From Clostridium aciditolerans (GTDB taxonomy: Bacteria; Bacillota; Clostridia; Clostridiales; Clostridiaceae): 64,000 bases of DNA. Within the stretch, counting starts at the first letter, position 1. Every line of letters begins with the position of its first letter. Below are positions 8,969 through 17,790 of the stretch, piece by piece. The stretch lies in contig NZ_JAEEGB010000009.1 of assembly GCF_016316925.1 (NCBI RefSeq), forward strand, positions 103,307 through 167,306. The letters are read 5' to 3'. The notes below the pieces were generated by a model. That model had not been told where the DNA came from. It saw only the letters and a list, made by a program, of their open reading frames with translations, and made no database searches. A program made the position numbers and the translations under genes.

Positions 8969-10768
8969 ATGAAAGGGACTGTAGTTGCTACATGGATGAG
9001 AACCTGTAGAAAGTTACATGGTAATGACACAGTAGATAAGGCTATGGAAGCTGTAGGTTGGGGATCAAATAAAATATTTTCACCTGCAGAAAATATAGAA
9101 GATACAAAAGTTAAGGAAGCAATTAATCTAATAGCACAAGATAATAAGGTTGACACTAAAAGCTTATGGAGGGAAATAGGAATAGATAATATAAGTGCGT
9201 TTCATAGTGATTTTCCAGCATTTTTCGAGCATGAAAATCTATATTCATTCCTAAAGTCACTATTTGATATACATGTTGTTATGACGAAGAAATTCCCAGG
9301 AGCTAAGCCGCCACTAGTAACAATAACTCCTATATCGGATAGGGTAGCTATTTTTGATTATAGATCTCAAAGAGGTATGTTTGACTATCTTGCAGGATTA
9401 ATTGAAGGGGCCTCTAGATTTTTTAATGAGAAGATTAAAGTAGAAGAAATAGAGAAAACTAATGAATCGGTAAAATTTAAGTTTACTTTTGAAAAGGATA
9501 TATATTATAAAAAAGTATATAGATTTAACAAGCTTCTTTCATTGGGATTTTTAAAAGATATAGGCGCAAAAGTAGGATTGTTCACATTCATACTTTCTCT
9601 AGCTACATCCATTCCTATTATTGGAGTTAACAATGTAGTTAAGGCTATAATAGTTTCAGTTATACCAGCAATAGCTTCATGGATAGCTGCATCTGCTCTT
9701 ATGGGGCCTAAATCCATTATAATGGATGATTTAAATAAAATTATTAACAGCAGTTTTATTGAAGATGGAGATATAGAAACAGGAGACTTTTTTGAAGATA
9801 TATATAGGTTACTTAAGAATCATAAAAAAAGCGTCAGAGCAGATTTTGTAGGATTCAAAGGTGTTACAGACGAAATGAATACATTTGTAAGTAATATAAA
9901 TACAATATCTGATTCTATGAATCATACATCTGCGGAAATATCCGATGTAGTTGAGCAAGTAGCTAATTGTGCAGTAGACCAAGCTCAAAATACTGAAAGA
10001 GCGGTTTCGGTACTTAATGATAATATTCAAAATCTTAAAAGCATCGTTGAAAGTGAAAACAGTAATAAAACTGAATTAGAAAAAGCTCTAGGAAAAATAA
10101 ATAATAGTTATGAAAACGTAAATAATACAAGTAAAAATATACTCGATACTTTGGACAAGTTTCAACAGGTTAAAGATAAGGGTCTTGAACTTCAAGGTAA
10201 AGCAAAGGATATTACACATATTGTTTCCATAGTATCTGGTATTTCTGAGCAGACAAACTTATTAGCATTAAATGCATCTATTGAAGCTGCTCGTGCAGGA
10301 GAACAAGGAAGGGGTTTTGCTGTAGTTGCAGAAGAGGTACGAAAATTAGCGGAACAATCAAAGAATGCAGTGGAAGAGATAAATACAAATTTAATTCAAT
10401 TTGTAGAAGAGATCCGAGGGCTAGTAGAAAAAATAGACTCTCAATATTATGTTCTTCAAGAGGAAACTAAAAGTTTAGAGAGTGTGAGAGATATAAGCTA
10501 TGAAGCGACAACATCAGTACAGATTGTAGCATCATCCATGATACAAACAATAAACGAATTGAGCAAAGAGGCTGACTCTATTGCAAGTATTTACGATAAC
10601 ATAGAATCTCTTGCTGCTATAGCTCAGGAGAACTCTGCTTCCTCTGAAGAAGTAAGTGCAAGTGTTTCAAACTACACTAACGAAATTAGAAAGCTCATAG
10701 TAAATATTCATGATTTTAAAAATATAGCTGAAACATTTAAAACAGAATTAGGCAAATATAAAATATAA
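8969..10768 (+). CDS. H-NOX heme-domain methyl-accepting chemotaxis protein
   Basis: Membrane chemoreceptor that senses a gas through heme. Start ATG 8969 (after AGGAGGGAG) gives [10 protein letters not shown], the canonical H-NOX beginning; 599 residues. Residues 1-185 are H-NOX: axial His102, heme-propionate motif Y131-x-S133-x-R135, and Trp9, Asn74 and Tyr140, which in the Thermoanaerobacter protein build the O2-stabilising pocket. Two membrane segments follow (about 193-240), then a cytoplasmic signalling domain with the MCP hairpin tip ([20 protein letters not shown]). No PAS or cache domain is present. Known relatives are Clostridium botulinum SONO and Thermoanaerobacter Tar4H. Predicted job: steering movement by O2 or NO. 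No other chemotaxis gene is in the window. Confidence 0.95.
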   Translation: MKGTVVATWMRTCRKLHGNDTVDKAMEAVGWGSNKIFSPAENIEDTKVKEAINLIAQDNKVDTKSLWREIGIDNISAFHSDFPAFFEHENLYSFLKSLFDIHVVMTKKFPGAKPPLVTITPISDRVAIFDYRSQRGMFDYLAGLIEGASRFFNEKIKVEEIEKTNESVKFKFTFEKDIYYKKVYRFNKLLSLGFLKDIGAKVGLFTFILSLATSIPIIGVNNVVKAIIVSVIPAIASWIAASALMGPKSIIMDDLNKIINSSFIEDGDIETGDFFEDIYRLLKNHKKSVRADFVGFKGVTDEMNTFVSNINTISDSMNHTSAEISDVVEQVANCAVDQAQNTERAVSVLNDNIQNLKSIVESENSNKTELEKALGKINNSYENVNNTSKNILDTLDKFQQVKDKGLELQGKAKDITHIVSIVSGISEQTNLLALNASIEAARAGEQGRGFAVVAEEVRKLAEQSKNAVEEINTNLIQFVEEIRGLVEKIDSQYYVLQEETKSLESVRDISYEATTSVQIVASSMIQTINELSKEADSIASIYDNIESLAAIAQENSASSEEVSASVSNYTNEIRKLIVNIHDFKNIAETFKTELGKYKI

Positions 10769-10839
10769 TATTTATACGAAATTAACCTAGTTAAGAGATA
10801 AAGTTTAGAATAATGAATGTAAATAACTTGAGGAATATA

Positions 10840-10882
10840 AAAAACTAGCAGGAAGCTACCTAATGGCTTCTTGCTAGTTTTT
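10840..10882. terminator. Bidirectional terminator, chemoreceptor versus radical SAM gene
   Basis: A 17-bp stem with a single G-U pair and a nine-base loop, ending in a run of seven T, between the converging ends of the H-NOX receptor (+) and the radical SAM gene (-). Confidence 0.85.
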
Positions 10883-11782
10883 TTATATTCCTTTTAAATC
10901 AAATTCTGGTACGAAGCTTTCTGAAGAAGTACCAGAATCTTGAATAAAAGCATTTTTTACTCCTAAATATAAACAATAATCTATGAGACTGTCATAATGT
11001 TTAGGATTAAGGGGCCTGTTAATTTCAGGGAATAATTTAACATCATGCATAGGAGTATACTGATTCATTATGCTTATATAAACGGAGTGACCATAGTTCT
11101 TATATATGTAGTCTATAACTTTTTTTGAATCAAACAATAAACCAGGTAACATCATGTGTCGTATAATTAATCCCTTTTGTATTAGTCCATTGTCATCAAA
11201 TTTTGGTTCTCCAACTTGAAGAAACATTTCTTTTATAGCTTTAGAAGCTTTTTCGAAATAATCTGGTGCGTTAGAGTATTTAGTAGAATATTTGTTGTCA
11301 AAATATTTTAAGTCCGGAAGATATACATCTACGTATCCCTTTAAGGCTTTTATAGTCTCAACATTTTCATAGCCATTGGTATTAAATAAAATTGGTATAT
11401 TGAGTCCATTAGATTTTGCTAAGTCCAGTGATTTTATAATCTGCGGAACATAATGCGTTGGAGTAACTAAGTTTATATTATGAGCTCCTCTTTGTTGCTG
11501 CTCTAAAAAGATTTCGCTTAATCTTTCAATGGAGATAGCTTTTCCTATTCCCTCAGCACTTATCCTGTGATTTTGACAGAATACACATTTTAAATTACAA
11601 TTTGAAAAAAATACAGTTCCGGAACCATTTTTGCCAGATATACAGGGCTCTTCCCAATAATGAAGGGATGCTAATGCAACCTTAACAGTATTACCTGAAT
11701 TACAAAAACCTATTTTACCATCTAATCTATTTACATTACAATTTCTTGGACATAATCTGCAGCTTTTAAGCAAGTCAAACAT
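10883..11782 (-). CDS. Radical SAM protein of the PflA-like family
   Basis: [4Fe-4S]/SAM enzyme of 299 residues. The radical SAM cluster motif is CNLKCVFCQN (C-x3-C-x2-C). An extra N-terminal cysteine set (SCRLCPRNCNVNRLDGKIGFC, about residues 7-27) probably binds a second metal or cluster and is typical of COG1313 proteins annotated as pyruvate formate-lyase activating-enzyme-like. Further conserved parts: NLVTPTHYVPQI, VDVYLPDLKYFD. Start ATG 11782 has GAGGTG six bases upstream; the in-frame GTG upstream lies within that site. No partner glycyl-radical enzyme is adjacent, so the substrate is unknown. Confidence 0.85.
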   Translation of the reverse strand: MFDLLKSCRLCPRNCNVNRLDGKIGFCNSGNTVKVALASLHYWEEPCISGKNGSGTVFFSNCNLKCVFCQNHRISAEGIGKAISIERLSEIFLEQQQRGAHNINLVTPTHYVPQIIKSLDLAKSNGLNIPILFNTNGYENVETIKALKGYVDVYLPDLKYFDNKYSTKYSNAPDYFEKASKAIKEMFLQVGEPKFDDNGLIQKGLIIRHMMLPGLLFDSKKVIDYIYKNYGHSVYISIMNQYTPMHDVKLFPEINRPLNPKHYDSLIDYCLYLGVKNAFIQDSGTSSESFVPEFDLKGI

Positions 11783-11816
11783 TATTAACACCTCTATCTA
11801 AAGTAAAAATATTACC

Positions 11817-11890
11817 TTAGGCATAATCAAAGAAATAATAGACCAGTATTCTCGCATATTTGGTCTCTTATTTCTTTTCATATGCCTTAA
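11817..11890. promoter_or_regulatory. Long imperfect hairpin between YkvI-like and radical SAM genes
   Basis: Arms 11829-11845 and 11861-11877 pair at 16 of 17 positions, extended outward by TTAGGCATA and its near complement at 11881-11890. It lies in the 140 bases between the two minus-strand genes. There is no proper T-run after the stem, so it may be a weak terminator, a processing site or a leader element. Confidence 0.5.
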
Positions 11891-11925
11891 ATAATTATAC
11901 AGTTATATATAAATATCTGTATAGG

Positions 11926-12972
11926 TTATATTTTTTTCCTAACATAAAAAATTAAGCATTGAATTATGAAAATAAAGCCTACTACAGCAAAAGCCGGGTA
12001 TAAAACAGATATAAGATTTACAAATCCTATTTGGGATATAGGAATTGCTATGAGAATAATTAATATAACTAATTTTTTGTAGGAAATACCAAAGGCTTCT
12101 TCTAAGTTTTTGCTTACACTATATATGTTAGATACCTCAGTAGAAAACATCTCAAGCCATATTATGATTAATAGCAGTACCTGCATTACAGTACCAAATC
12201 TATTGGCTATGTATAACAAAGGGATTTCATATTTGAATATATAAGGTATATTTAAAAGAAGCAAAAAATTTATAATAAAGGATAAAATAGTCAAACCTAA
12301 GGAACCTAGGAATATGCCTGGAATAAGAATTTTCCTATTCTTAATCTCTGTGCTCAGAGGTGCAAGAACGCCGCTGCAGCACAATATGTTAAAACCACCA
12401 TAAATAAGTGATGAAAAAAGCCAGTTAGATTTATAATGCGGAATAGTCTTTAAATGTACTGAGTTTATATTTTTATAGAAAGCTAAGTATAATATGAATA
12501 TAGTTACTATAACAGTAATAAGAGAAGGAACGATAAAAGAGTTTATTTCTATAAGTCCTTTTGTATCTCTAAAAAGCACAAGCGCTGCGGTAAGAGACAT
12601 TATTATTATGCCAAACCATTTAGATATACCAAAGTACTGGTGGATTAGTGATCCACTGCCAGCTAATATTATTGCAGCACCACTGATCAGAAAAATAGTA
12701 GTAAGAAAATTAGTAGCTCTTCCTAAAAATCCAGGACTTACTAGTTTAATAAGACCATCATAAGAAGAGAGCTTGTACCTTAAACTTATATCAATAATTA
12801 TTGAACCCATCAAAATATAAATAAAAAAGCAAATAAATATACCTATAAAGCTTTTGTATCCATATGTTGTGAAAAATTGAGTTATTTCTTGGCCAGATGC
12901 AAGTCCAGCTCCAACTATAGTCCCAATAAAAACTGCACCAACTTGAAAAATTAAATATAAATTTTTTTTCAA
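11926..12972 (-). CDS. YkvI-family membrane protein (probable transporter)
   Basis: Very hydrophobic protein of 348 residues with about ten membrane segments. The first membrane helix (VGAVFIGTIVGAGLASGQEI) carries the unwound G-x-G-A-G-L-A-S-G-Q-E motif of the LeuT/APC fold as found in the YkvI family (COG3949). Substrate unknown. The start is TTG at 12972, because AGGAGGGG lies five bases upstream; the ATG at 12990 includes that ribosome-binding site in its own codons. Divergent from a lipoprotein gene and possibly read through to the radical SAM gene downstream. Confidence 0.8.
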   Translation of the reverse strand: MKKNLYLIFQVGAVFIGTIVGAGLASGQEITQFFTTYGYKSFIGIFICFFIYILMGSIIIDISLRYKLSSYDGLIKLVSPGFLGRATNFLTTIFLISGAAIILAGSGSLIHQYFGISKWFGIIIMSLTAALVLFRDTKGLIEINSFIVPSLITVIVTIFILYLAFYKNINSVHLKTIPHYKSNWLFSSLIYGGFNILCCSGVLAPLSTEIKNRKILIPGIFLGSLGLTILSFIINFLLLLNIPYIFKYEIPLLYIANRFGTVMQVLLLIIIWLEMFSTEVSNIYSVSKNLEEAFGISYKKLVILIILIAIPISQIGFVNLISVLYPAFAVVGFIFIIQCLIFYVRKKI

Positions 12973-13222
12973 TTTAACCCCTCCTAACATTGAAATTTAA
13001 GAACACATAAAATAATTACTAGTGACATTCCTAAATAGACATATCTATATAAATATATATTAATAACATTAAAATAATGATTTATAAATTAAATTTTTAT
13101 TTTAAGGGAAAACTAGAACATAAGCAGAGAACCAAAATCTCTGATTTTGTGTGGATTGTTTATTCCTTTGAGGAATCGAAAAGGAATTTCCATGAAATTT
13201 TACATAAACGGAGGGGAGTAAA
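12973..13222. other. 250-base divergent intergenic region, no gene
   Basis: Separates the YkvI-like gene (-) from the lipoprotein gene (+). Holds two ribosome-binding sites and short dyads: CAGAGA/TCTCTG near 13124-13142 and an ATTCC/GGAAT set near 13170-13190. Promoters for both genes are expected, but no consensus pair stands out. Confidence 0.5.
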
Positions 13223-14356
13223 ATGAGGAAGGCGAACAAAAGGTGGGTATTAGGTTTAGTAATTGCAATTTCGTTATTGTTTATTCAAAGTGTATTAGTA
13301 AGTTGCGCTTCGAAGAAAAAAGAAGAAAGTAAAAGCACTACAGAGAGCTTTGATATGAAAGCAGCTACAAATGTAGCTGATACTTATATGAAATATTTAA
13401 TGAAAGAAGATACTGAAAATAGCAAGAGATTTTACTCGAAAGAGCTTTCGAAAAGTTCTATTAGTGAAGAAAATAGAAGCTTGAAGATATTGGGATATGA
13501 TTTGTCAGAAACAAATGAAATAGGAAAATCTGGACTTTTTAAAATGAGAGTATCTAGATCGGACGTAACTAAACCTTTTGCATCTTTAGATGAATATACT
13601 TTGAAAATAAAAAAAGAAGACACAGATTATAAGATAACTGAAACAAATAACATAATACAGAAGGAAGCTTTTATACAGAATAATCAAATAAGGCTTAGAA
13701 ACAAGAATAATGTAAACACAAATCTTGTAGTAGACTTTGGTGGTATACCAAATTATGCTTTTCCAAAAGATGATAAGACAAATATAGATAAAATTACAGT
13801 TCCTAAGAGCCAATATGGAATTATAACTTTTTCCTATGGCGGAGATAGCTTAGCATTAAGTACTTTTGACAAGGATGCTTATATTGCAGTTATAAAATTA
13901 GAAGAAGCCATGGCAGTGCAAGCTTCAGATAAAGGCGGCGGAGAAGGCGGAGATACCGGAGGTGGAGATACTGGAGGCGGCAAACAAAAGGAAGGAGGCG
14001 GTGGAAAGGCTCAAGAAAAACCTATAGGAAAAGATATAACCAGTTTAGATTTACTAAAGAGTTCAAAGGTAGAGTTCATGACGTTTTCACCAACAGAAAA
14101 ATTTGTTACTGTACAATATACAAAGCCTGATATAGGACGTTGCATACGTACTTATAAATCAGATGGAGGAGATTTAATACCATTCAAATTTGAGGAAAAA
14201 TTTCCTATGGATAAGGTAGATGTTGTATTTTCATCCTATGATAAAGAAACTCTAAATTTTGATGTAGTGCCTAAAAAGCCAGATGATAAATCTGCTTCAG
14301 ATGTTATAGGGAAATGGCAGATTAATCTTAGAGATTTTAAACCAAAGAAAATGTGA
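13223..14356 (+). CDS. Predicted lipoprotein with a glycine-rich linker, function unknown
   Basis: Secreted, lipid-anchored protein of 377 residues: signal peptide with lipobox L-V-S-C (Cys near residue 28), followed by a Ser/Thr/Lys-rich spacer. The region of about 40-140 looks like an NTF2/DUF4878-type domain common in clostridial lipoproteins (ADTYMKYLMKEDTENSKRFY), but this is only an impression. Residues about 237-262 are a low-complexity Gly-rich stretch that separates it from a C-terminal domain ending FKPKKM. GGAGGGGAG before the ATG. Not recognised with confidence; a role at the cell surface is all that the sequence supports. Confidence 0.75.
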   Translation: MRKANKRWVLGLVIAISLLFIQSVLVSCASKKKEESKSTTESFDMKAATNVADTYMKYLMKEDTENSKRFYSKELSKSSISEENRSLKILGYDLSETNEIGKSGLFKMRVSRSDVTKPFASLDEYTLKIKKEDTDYKITETNNIIQKEAFIQNNQIRLRNKNNVNTNLVVDFGGIPNYAFPKDDKTNIDKITVPKSQYGIITFSYGGDSLALSTFDKDAYIAVIKLEEAMAVQASDKGGGEGGDTGGGDTGGGKQKEGGGGKAQEKPIGKDITSLDLLKSSKVEFMTFSPTEKFVTVQYTKPDIGRCIRTYKSDGGDLIPFKFEEKFPMDKVDVVFSSYDKETLNFDVVPKKPDDKSASDVIGKWQINLRDFKPKKM

Positions 14357-14393
14357 TATAATTTAAATAAAAAATTACTTATGGAGAGAAGCA

Positions 14394-15314
14394 ATGAAGT
14401 GGGGAGACAAAAGATATCATAGTTTAAACTATTTTTTAAGACAAAAATTTGGATGTAAGGTTTTTAAAATTTCACTAGATGCTGGTTTTTCTTGCCCTAA
14501 TAGAGATGGAACTATAAGCAAGGGAGGCTGCGTATTCTGCAGTGAAAGAGGTTCTGGGGATTTTGCAGGTAATAGACAATTTTCTATAAAACAACAGTTT
14601 AAATCCATAAAAGAAGTTATGAGTAAAAAGTGGAAGGAAGGCAAATATATAGCATACTTTCAAGCATATACAAATACTTATGCACATGTAGATGTTCTTA
14701 GAGAAAAATATGAAGAGGCTATAAATGAGGAAGGTGTTGTAGCTTTAGCAATAGCTACAAGACCTGACTGTTTAGGAGAGAATGTACTAAGTCTTTTAGA
14801 GGAATTTAGTAAAAGAGTTTATCTGTGGGTTGAATTAGGATTACAAACCTCTAATGAAGACACAGCGAAAAAAATAAATAGAGGATACAATTTAGGTACT
14901 TTTGAAAAGGCTGTAGAAAATCTTAGAAAGAGAAATATTGATGTTGTTACTCATATTATCTTCGGACTACCGGGAGAAACAAAATCAGATATGTTAAATA
15001 CAGTAAATTATGTAGCAAAACAGGATGTGCAGGGAGTTAAATTTCACTTGCTGCATTTGATGAAGAATACTCCTCTTGTGGAATTTTATGATAAAGAAGA
15101 ATTAAAATTTTTAAGCCAAGAAGAATATATTGATATACTATGTTCTTCAATATCGATTATTCCGCAAAATATGGTGATCCACAGACTAACAGGAGACGCT
15201 CCTAGAAGTTTACTTATAGGTCCACAGTGGAGCTTAAAAAAGTGGGAGATATTGAATGCTATAGATTCGGAACTAGAAAAAAGGGGAATATATCAAGGCA
15301 TATATCACAAATAA
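14394..15314 (+). CDS. Radical SAM protein, TIGR01212/YhcC family
   Basis: Radical SAM enzyme of 306 residues with the family's signature spacing: the first cysteine in FSCPNRDGT and the pair in GGCVFCSERG, giving a long gap between the first and second cluster ligands. Other conserved parts are YFQAYTNTYA, LWVELGLQTSNEDTA and HIIFGLPGET. The fold is that of the Elp3-like group; substrate not established. GGAGAG ribosome-binding site; the gene follows the lipoprotein gene by 37 bases, with TATAAT-like sequence in the gap. It ends before a comB-like gene. Confidence 0.88.
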   Translation: MKWGDKRYHSLNYFLRQKFGCKVFKISLDAGFSCPNRDGTISKGGCVFCSERGSGDFAGNRQFSIKQQFKSIKEVMSKKWKEGKYIAYFQAYTNTYAHVDVLREKYEEAINEEGVVALAIATRPDCLGENVLSLLEEFSKRVYLWVELGLQTSNEDTAKKINRGYNLGTFEKAVENLRKRNIDVVTHIIFGLPGETKSDMLNTVNYVAKQDVQGVKFHLLHLMKNTPLVEFYDKEELKFLSQEEYIDILCSSISIIPQNMVIHRLTGDAPRSLLIGPQWSLKKWEILNAIDSELEKRGIYQGIYHK

Positions 15315-15420
15315 AATTCCTCTTTTATTTTTCGTCAACAATAAGGACAAGCACTGTACTTTATTCGATGTCTACCTCTTTATGAGAGGTTATTCAGAGA
15401 AAATAATAGGAGAGATTTTT

Positions 15421-16161
15421 ATGAAAGTAGATTTAATAATTTCAGCAGATGATATAAAACAAGAAAAAATTTTAAAAAAGTCTATAGTAGTTATAGACAT
15501 GTTAAGAGCTACATCTGTTATAACTACAGCAATGAACAATGGCTGTAAGGCTGTGGTACCAGTATTAACAATAGAAGAAGCATTGGAGATAGCAAATAAG
15601 GATAGAAAAAAATATATTCTTGGTGGAGAAAGAAAAGCATTAAAAATAGAAGGTTTTGATTGCGCTAATTCTCCCCTTGAATATAGAAGAGACATTGTAG
15701 AGGGTAAAACATTGGTTATAACTACTAGCAACGGTACAAGAGCTATACAAGGTAGTTTAGGAGCTAAGAATATATTAATAGGTGCGCTAATAAATGCTAA
15801 GGCTGTAGCAGAAAAGCTAATTAGTTTAGATAATGATGTAGTTATAGTAAATGCGGGTACTTTAGGTCAGTTTTCCATGGATGACTTTATATGTGCCGGA
15901 TATATTATTGATTGTTTGCTAAGAGAGAGGTCGGACATTGAACTTACTGATATATCTAAAACTGCTTATTATATATATAAAGAAAATCAAAACATAATAA
16001 GTTTTATAAAATATGCCAGTCACTATAAAAGAATTAAAGAACTAAACCTAGAGGAAGATTTAGACTACTGCTGTCAAAAAGATATAATTAATATAGTTCC
16101 AGAGTATAATGATGGAACAATTACCGTAAGTGACAACAAAGATAAGAGAGCCGTTGTTTAA
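15421..16161 (+). CDS. comB: Probable 2-phosphosulfolactate phosphatase (ComB family)
   Basis: Magnesium-dependent phosphatase of the ComB family, 246 residues from ATG 15421. This start is preferred to an in-frame ATG at 15382 because AGGAGA lies nine bases upstream of it and the product then begins MKVDLIIS like its relatives. Conserved acidic and motif residues: VVIDMLRATSVI, CANSPLEY, TTSNGTRAI, NAGTLGQFSMDDF. In archaea the reaction serves coenzyme M synthesis; clostridia lack that pathway, so the physiological substrate here is uncertain. A small hairpin (15373-15389) lies in its leader. A palindromic repeat begins directly at its stop codon. Confidence 0.85.
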   Translation: MKVDLIISADDIKQEKILKKSIVVIDMLRATSVITTAMNNGCKAVVPVLTIEEALEIANKDRKKYILGGERKALKIEGFDCANSPLEYRRDIVEGKTLVITTSNGTRAIQGSLGAKNILIGALINAKAVAEKLISLDNDVVIVNAGTLGQFSMDDFICAGYIIDCLLRERSDIELTDISKTAYYIYKENQNIISFIKYASHYKRIKELNLEEDLDYCCQKDIINIVPEYNDGTITVSDNKDKRAVV

Positions 16162-16396
16162 AAAAATGGGTCGCATTTTTTAGAGGACAGAGGACAATTG
16201 ACAGAGGACAATGAAGGATGATTTTTCTACGTTACACTACGAAAAATCTTTAATTATATTTATAAGCCGATGTTTCACATTAGTGAAACGAGCTCAAAAA
16301 TATAATAGTTTTCTGACGTAAGAAAGAAAACTCACCTTCACTGTCCACTGTCCACTGTCAAATGTCCTCTTAAAAATTTTGTGACGCAAAATTTTT
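16162..16396. repeat. Palindromic MITE-like repeat element, about 235 bp
   Basis: The gap between comB and the methyltransferase is filled by one long imperfect palindrome centred on GTTTCAC-ATTA-GTGAAAC (16272-16289). The left arm carries three copies of GAGGACA (16183, 16190, 16204); the right arm carries the complementary TGTCCTC and TGTCCACTG copies (16341-16370). Each end is closed by its own small hairpin: AAAAAATG/CATTTTTT on the left and a 10-bp AAAAATTTTG stem on the right (16372-16396). No open frame. This layout is that of a non-autonomous, foldback-type repeat; other copies elsewhere in the genome are expected. Confidence 0.75.
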
Positions 16397-16405
16397 ACAA
16401 TGTGT

Positions 16406-17581
16406 CTAAACTACTTGGAATATATAGAACTTTAGGTAATAAGACTCATCAGAGTTCCATAGAATTGGATGGTCTGGAGATTGAGTCTTAAATTCTACCT
16501 GTCTTAAAACCCTTCTAGCATCTTTAGCAGCGTCAGCAATGGTATCCTTAAACAAATCAGGGTTCATAAAGTGTGAGCAAGAACAAGTAACTAAGAAACC
16601 ACCAGGCTTAACCATTTTTATTCCTCTAAGGTTAATTTCTTTATATCCTCTTACTGCACTATCAATTGTAGATCTAGATTTTGTAAAAGCAGGAGGATCG
16701 AGTATTACAACATCGTACTTTCTTCCTTCTTTAACCCACTGATGAAGTACATCGAAGGCATTGTGACATTCAAATTTAACTCTATCGGAAATACCATTTA
16801 ACTCAGCATTTCTTGTTGCTTCAGCTATAGCTAATTCGGATATGTCAAGACCAAGTACACTTTTTGCACCAGCTATCCCAGCATTTAATGCAAATGATCC
16901 TGTATGGGTAAAGCAATCTAATACATCAGCATCTTTGCAAATTTTATGTATAGCGTGTCTATTTTCTTTTTGATCAAGGAAAAATCCAGTTTTTTGTCCA
17001 TTTTCTATGTCTACGTGATATTTTACTCCATTTTCTATAATTTGAACGTTAGTATCAAAAGCCTCTGTTAAAAATCCTTTAGTTTGCTCCATTCCTTCTA
17101 GTTCACGTACTCTTACGTCACTTCTTTCATATACGCCTTTTGCACCAAATTCATCTTTTAGCAATTTTACTACTATATCCTTGTACTTATCAATTCCAAG
17201 TGCTAAAGATTGCATTACATAGTAATCTTCATACTTATCTATTATAAGTCCAGGAACAAAATCCGCTTCTCCAAATAAAAACCTACAACTTGATGTGTCT
17301 ATAACTTTTTTTCTGTATTCCCAAGCGGCATTAAGTCTTTTTCTAAAAAAATCTTCGTCTATTTCTTCATTTATGTCTCTTGTCATCATTCTTATAGCAA
17401 TTTTTGAAGCATCGTTTATATATCCTTTTCCTATGAAGTCGCTTTTAAAATTATAAACTTCAACTATATCACCATTTTCATATGTACCATCGTAGCCTTC
17501 TATTTCCGTAGTATATATCCAAGGGTGCCCATTTTCAGCTTTTCTTCCCTTGCCTTTATATAAGTAAAACTTGCAAGCCAT
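16406..17581 (-). CDS. rlmI: PUA-domain class I rRNA methyltransferase, RlmI family
   Basis: SAM-dependent 23S rRNA cytosine-5 methyltransferase of the RlmI (YccW) family, 391 residues. Domain order: N-terminal PUA-like RNA-binding domain (HPWIYTTEIEG, GDIVEVYNFKSDFIGKGYIN), a middle EEHEE domain, then the Rossmann methyltransferase with motif I VLDCFTHTGSFALNAG, GLDISELAIAEA, motif IV VILDPPAFTKSR and motif VI LVTCSCSHFM. GQKTGFFLDQ precedes motif I, as in the family. GGGAGG lies ten bases before ATG. The exact target base is inferred from homologues; the fold assignment is secure. Confidence 0.88.
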   Translation of the reverse strand: MACKFYLYKGKGRKAENGHPWIYTTEIEGYDGTYENGDIVEVYNFKSDFIGKGYINDASKIAIRMMTRDINEEIDEDFFRKRLNAAWEYRKKVIDTSSCRFLFGEADFVPGLIIDKYEDYYVMQSLALGIDKYKDIVVKLLKDEFGAKGVYERSDVRVRELEGMEQTKGFLTEAFDTNVQIIENGVKYHVDIENGQKTGFFLDQKENRHAIHKICKDADVLDCFTHTGSFALNAGIAGAKSVLGLDISELAIAEATRNAELNGISDRVKFECHNAFDVLHQWVKEGRKYDVVILDPPAFTKSRSTIDSAVRGYKEINLRGIKMVKPGGFLVTCSCSHFMNPDLFKDTIADAAKDARRVLRQVEFKTQSPDHPILWNSDESYYLKFYIFQVV

Positions 17582-17790
17582 TAGCGCATTACCTCCCTGT
17601 TTTCATTCATTATGTAGTATACCACAATTTGAAAATTGTAGTATATAATATTTTTTATCATACTGTAATTTAAAATAATAATTTATACATTAAAATTCCT
17701 TTGACATAATACTCAAGAATAAATTAAACTATTTCTTGTAGTATTTTGAGATATTTTATGTTTAATATGAAAGGTTTGAGGAGAAAAAAT

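Noticed and set aside
16181-16210. Repeated GAGGACA heptamers as a possible CRISPR or tandem repeat array
   Set aside because: Units are too short, spacing is irregular, and the copies belong to the palindromic element; no cas gene is present.
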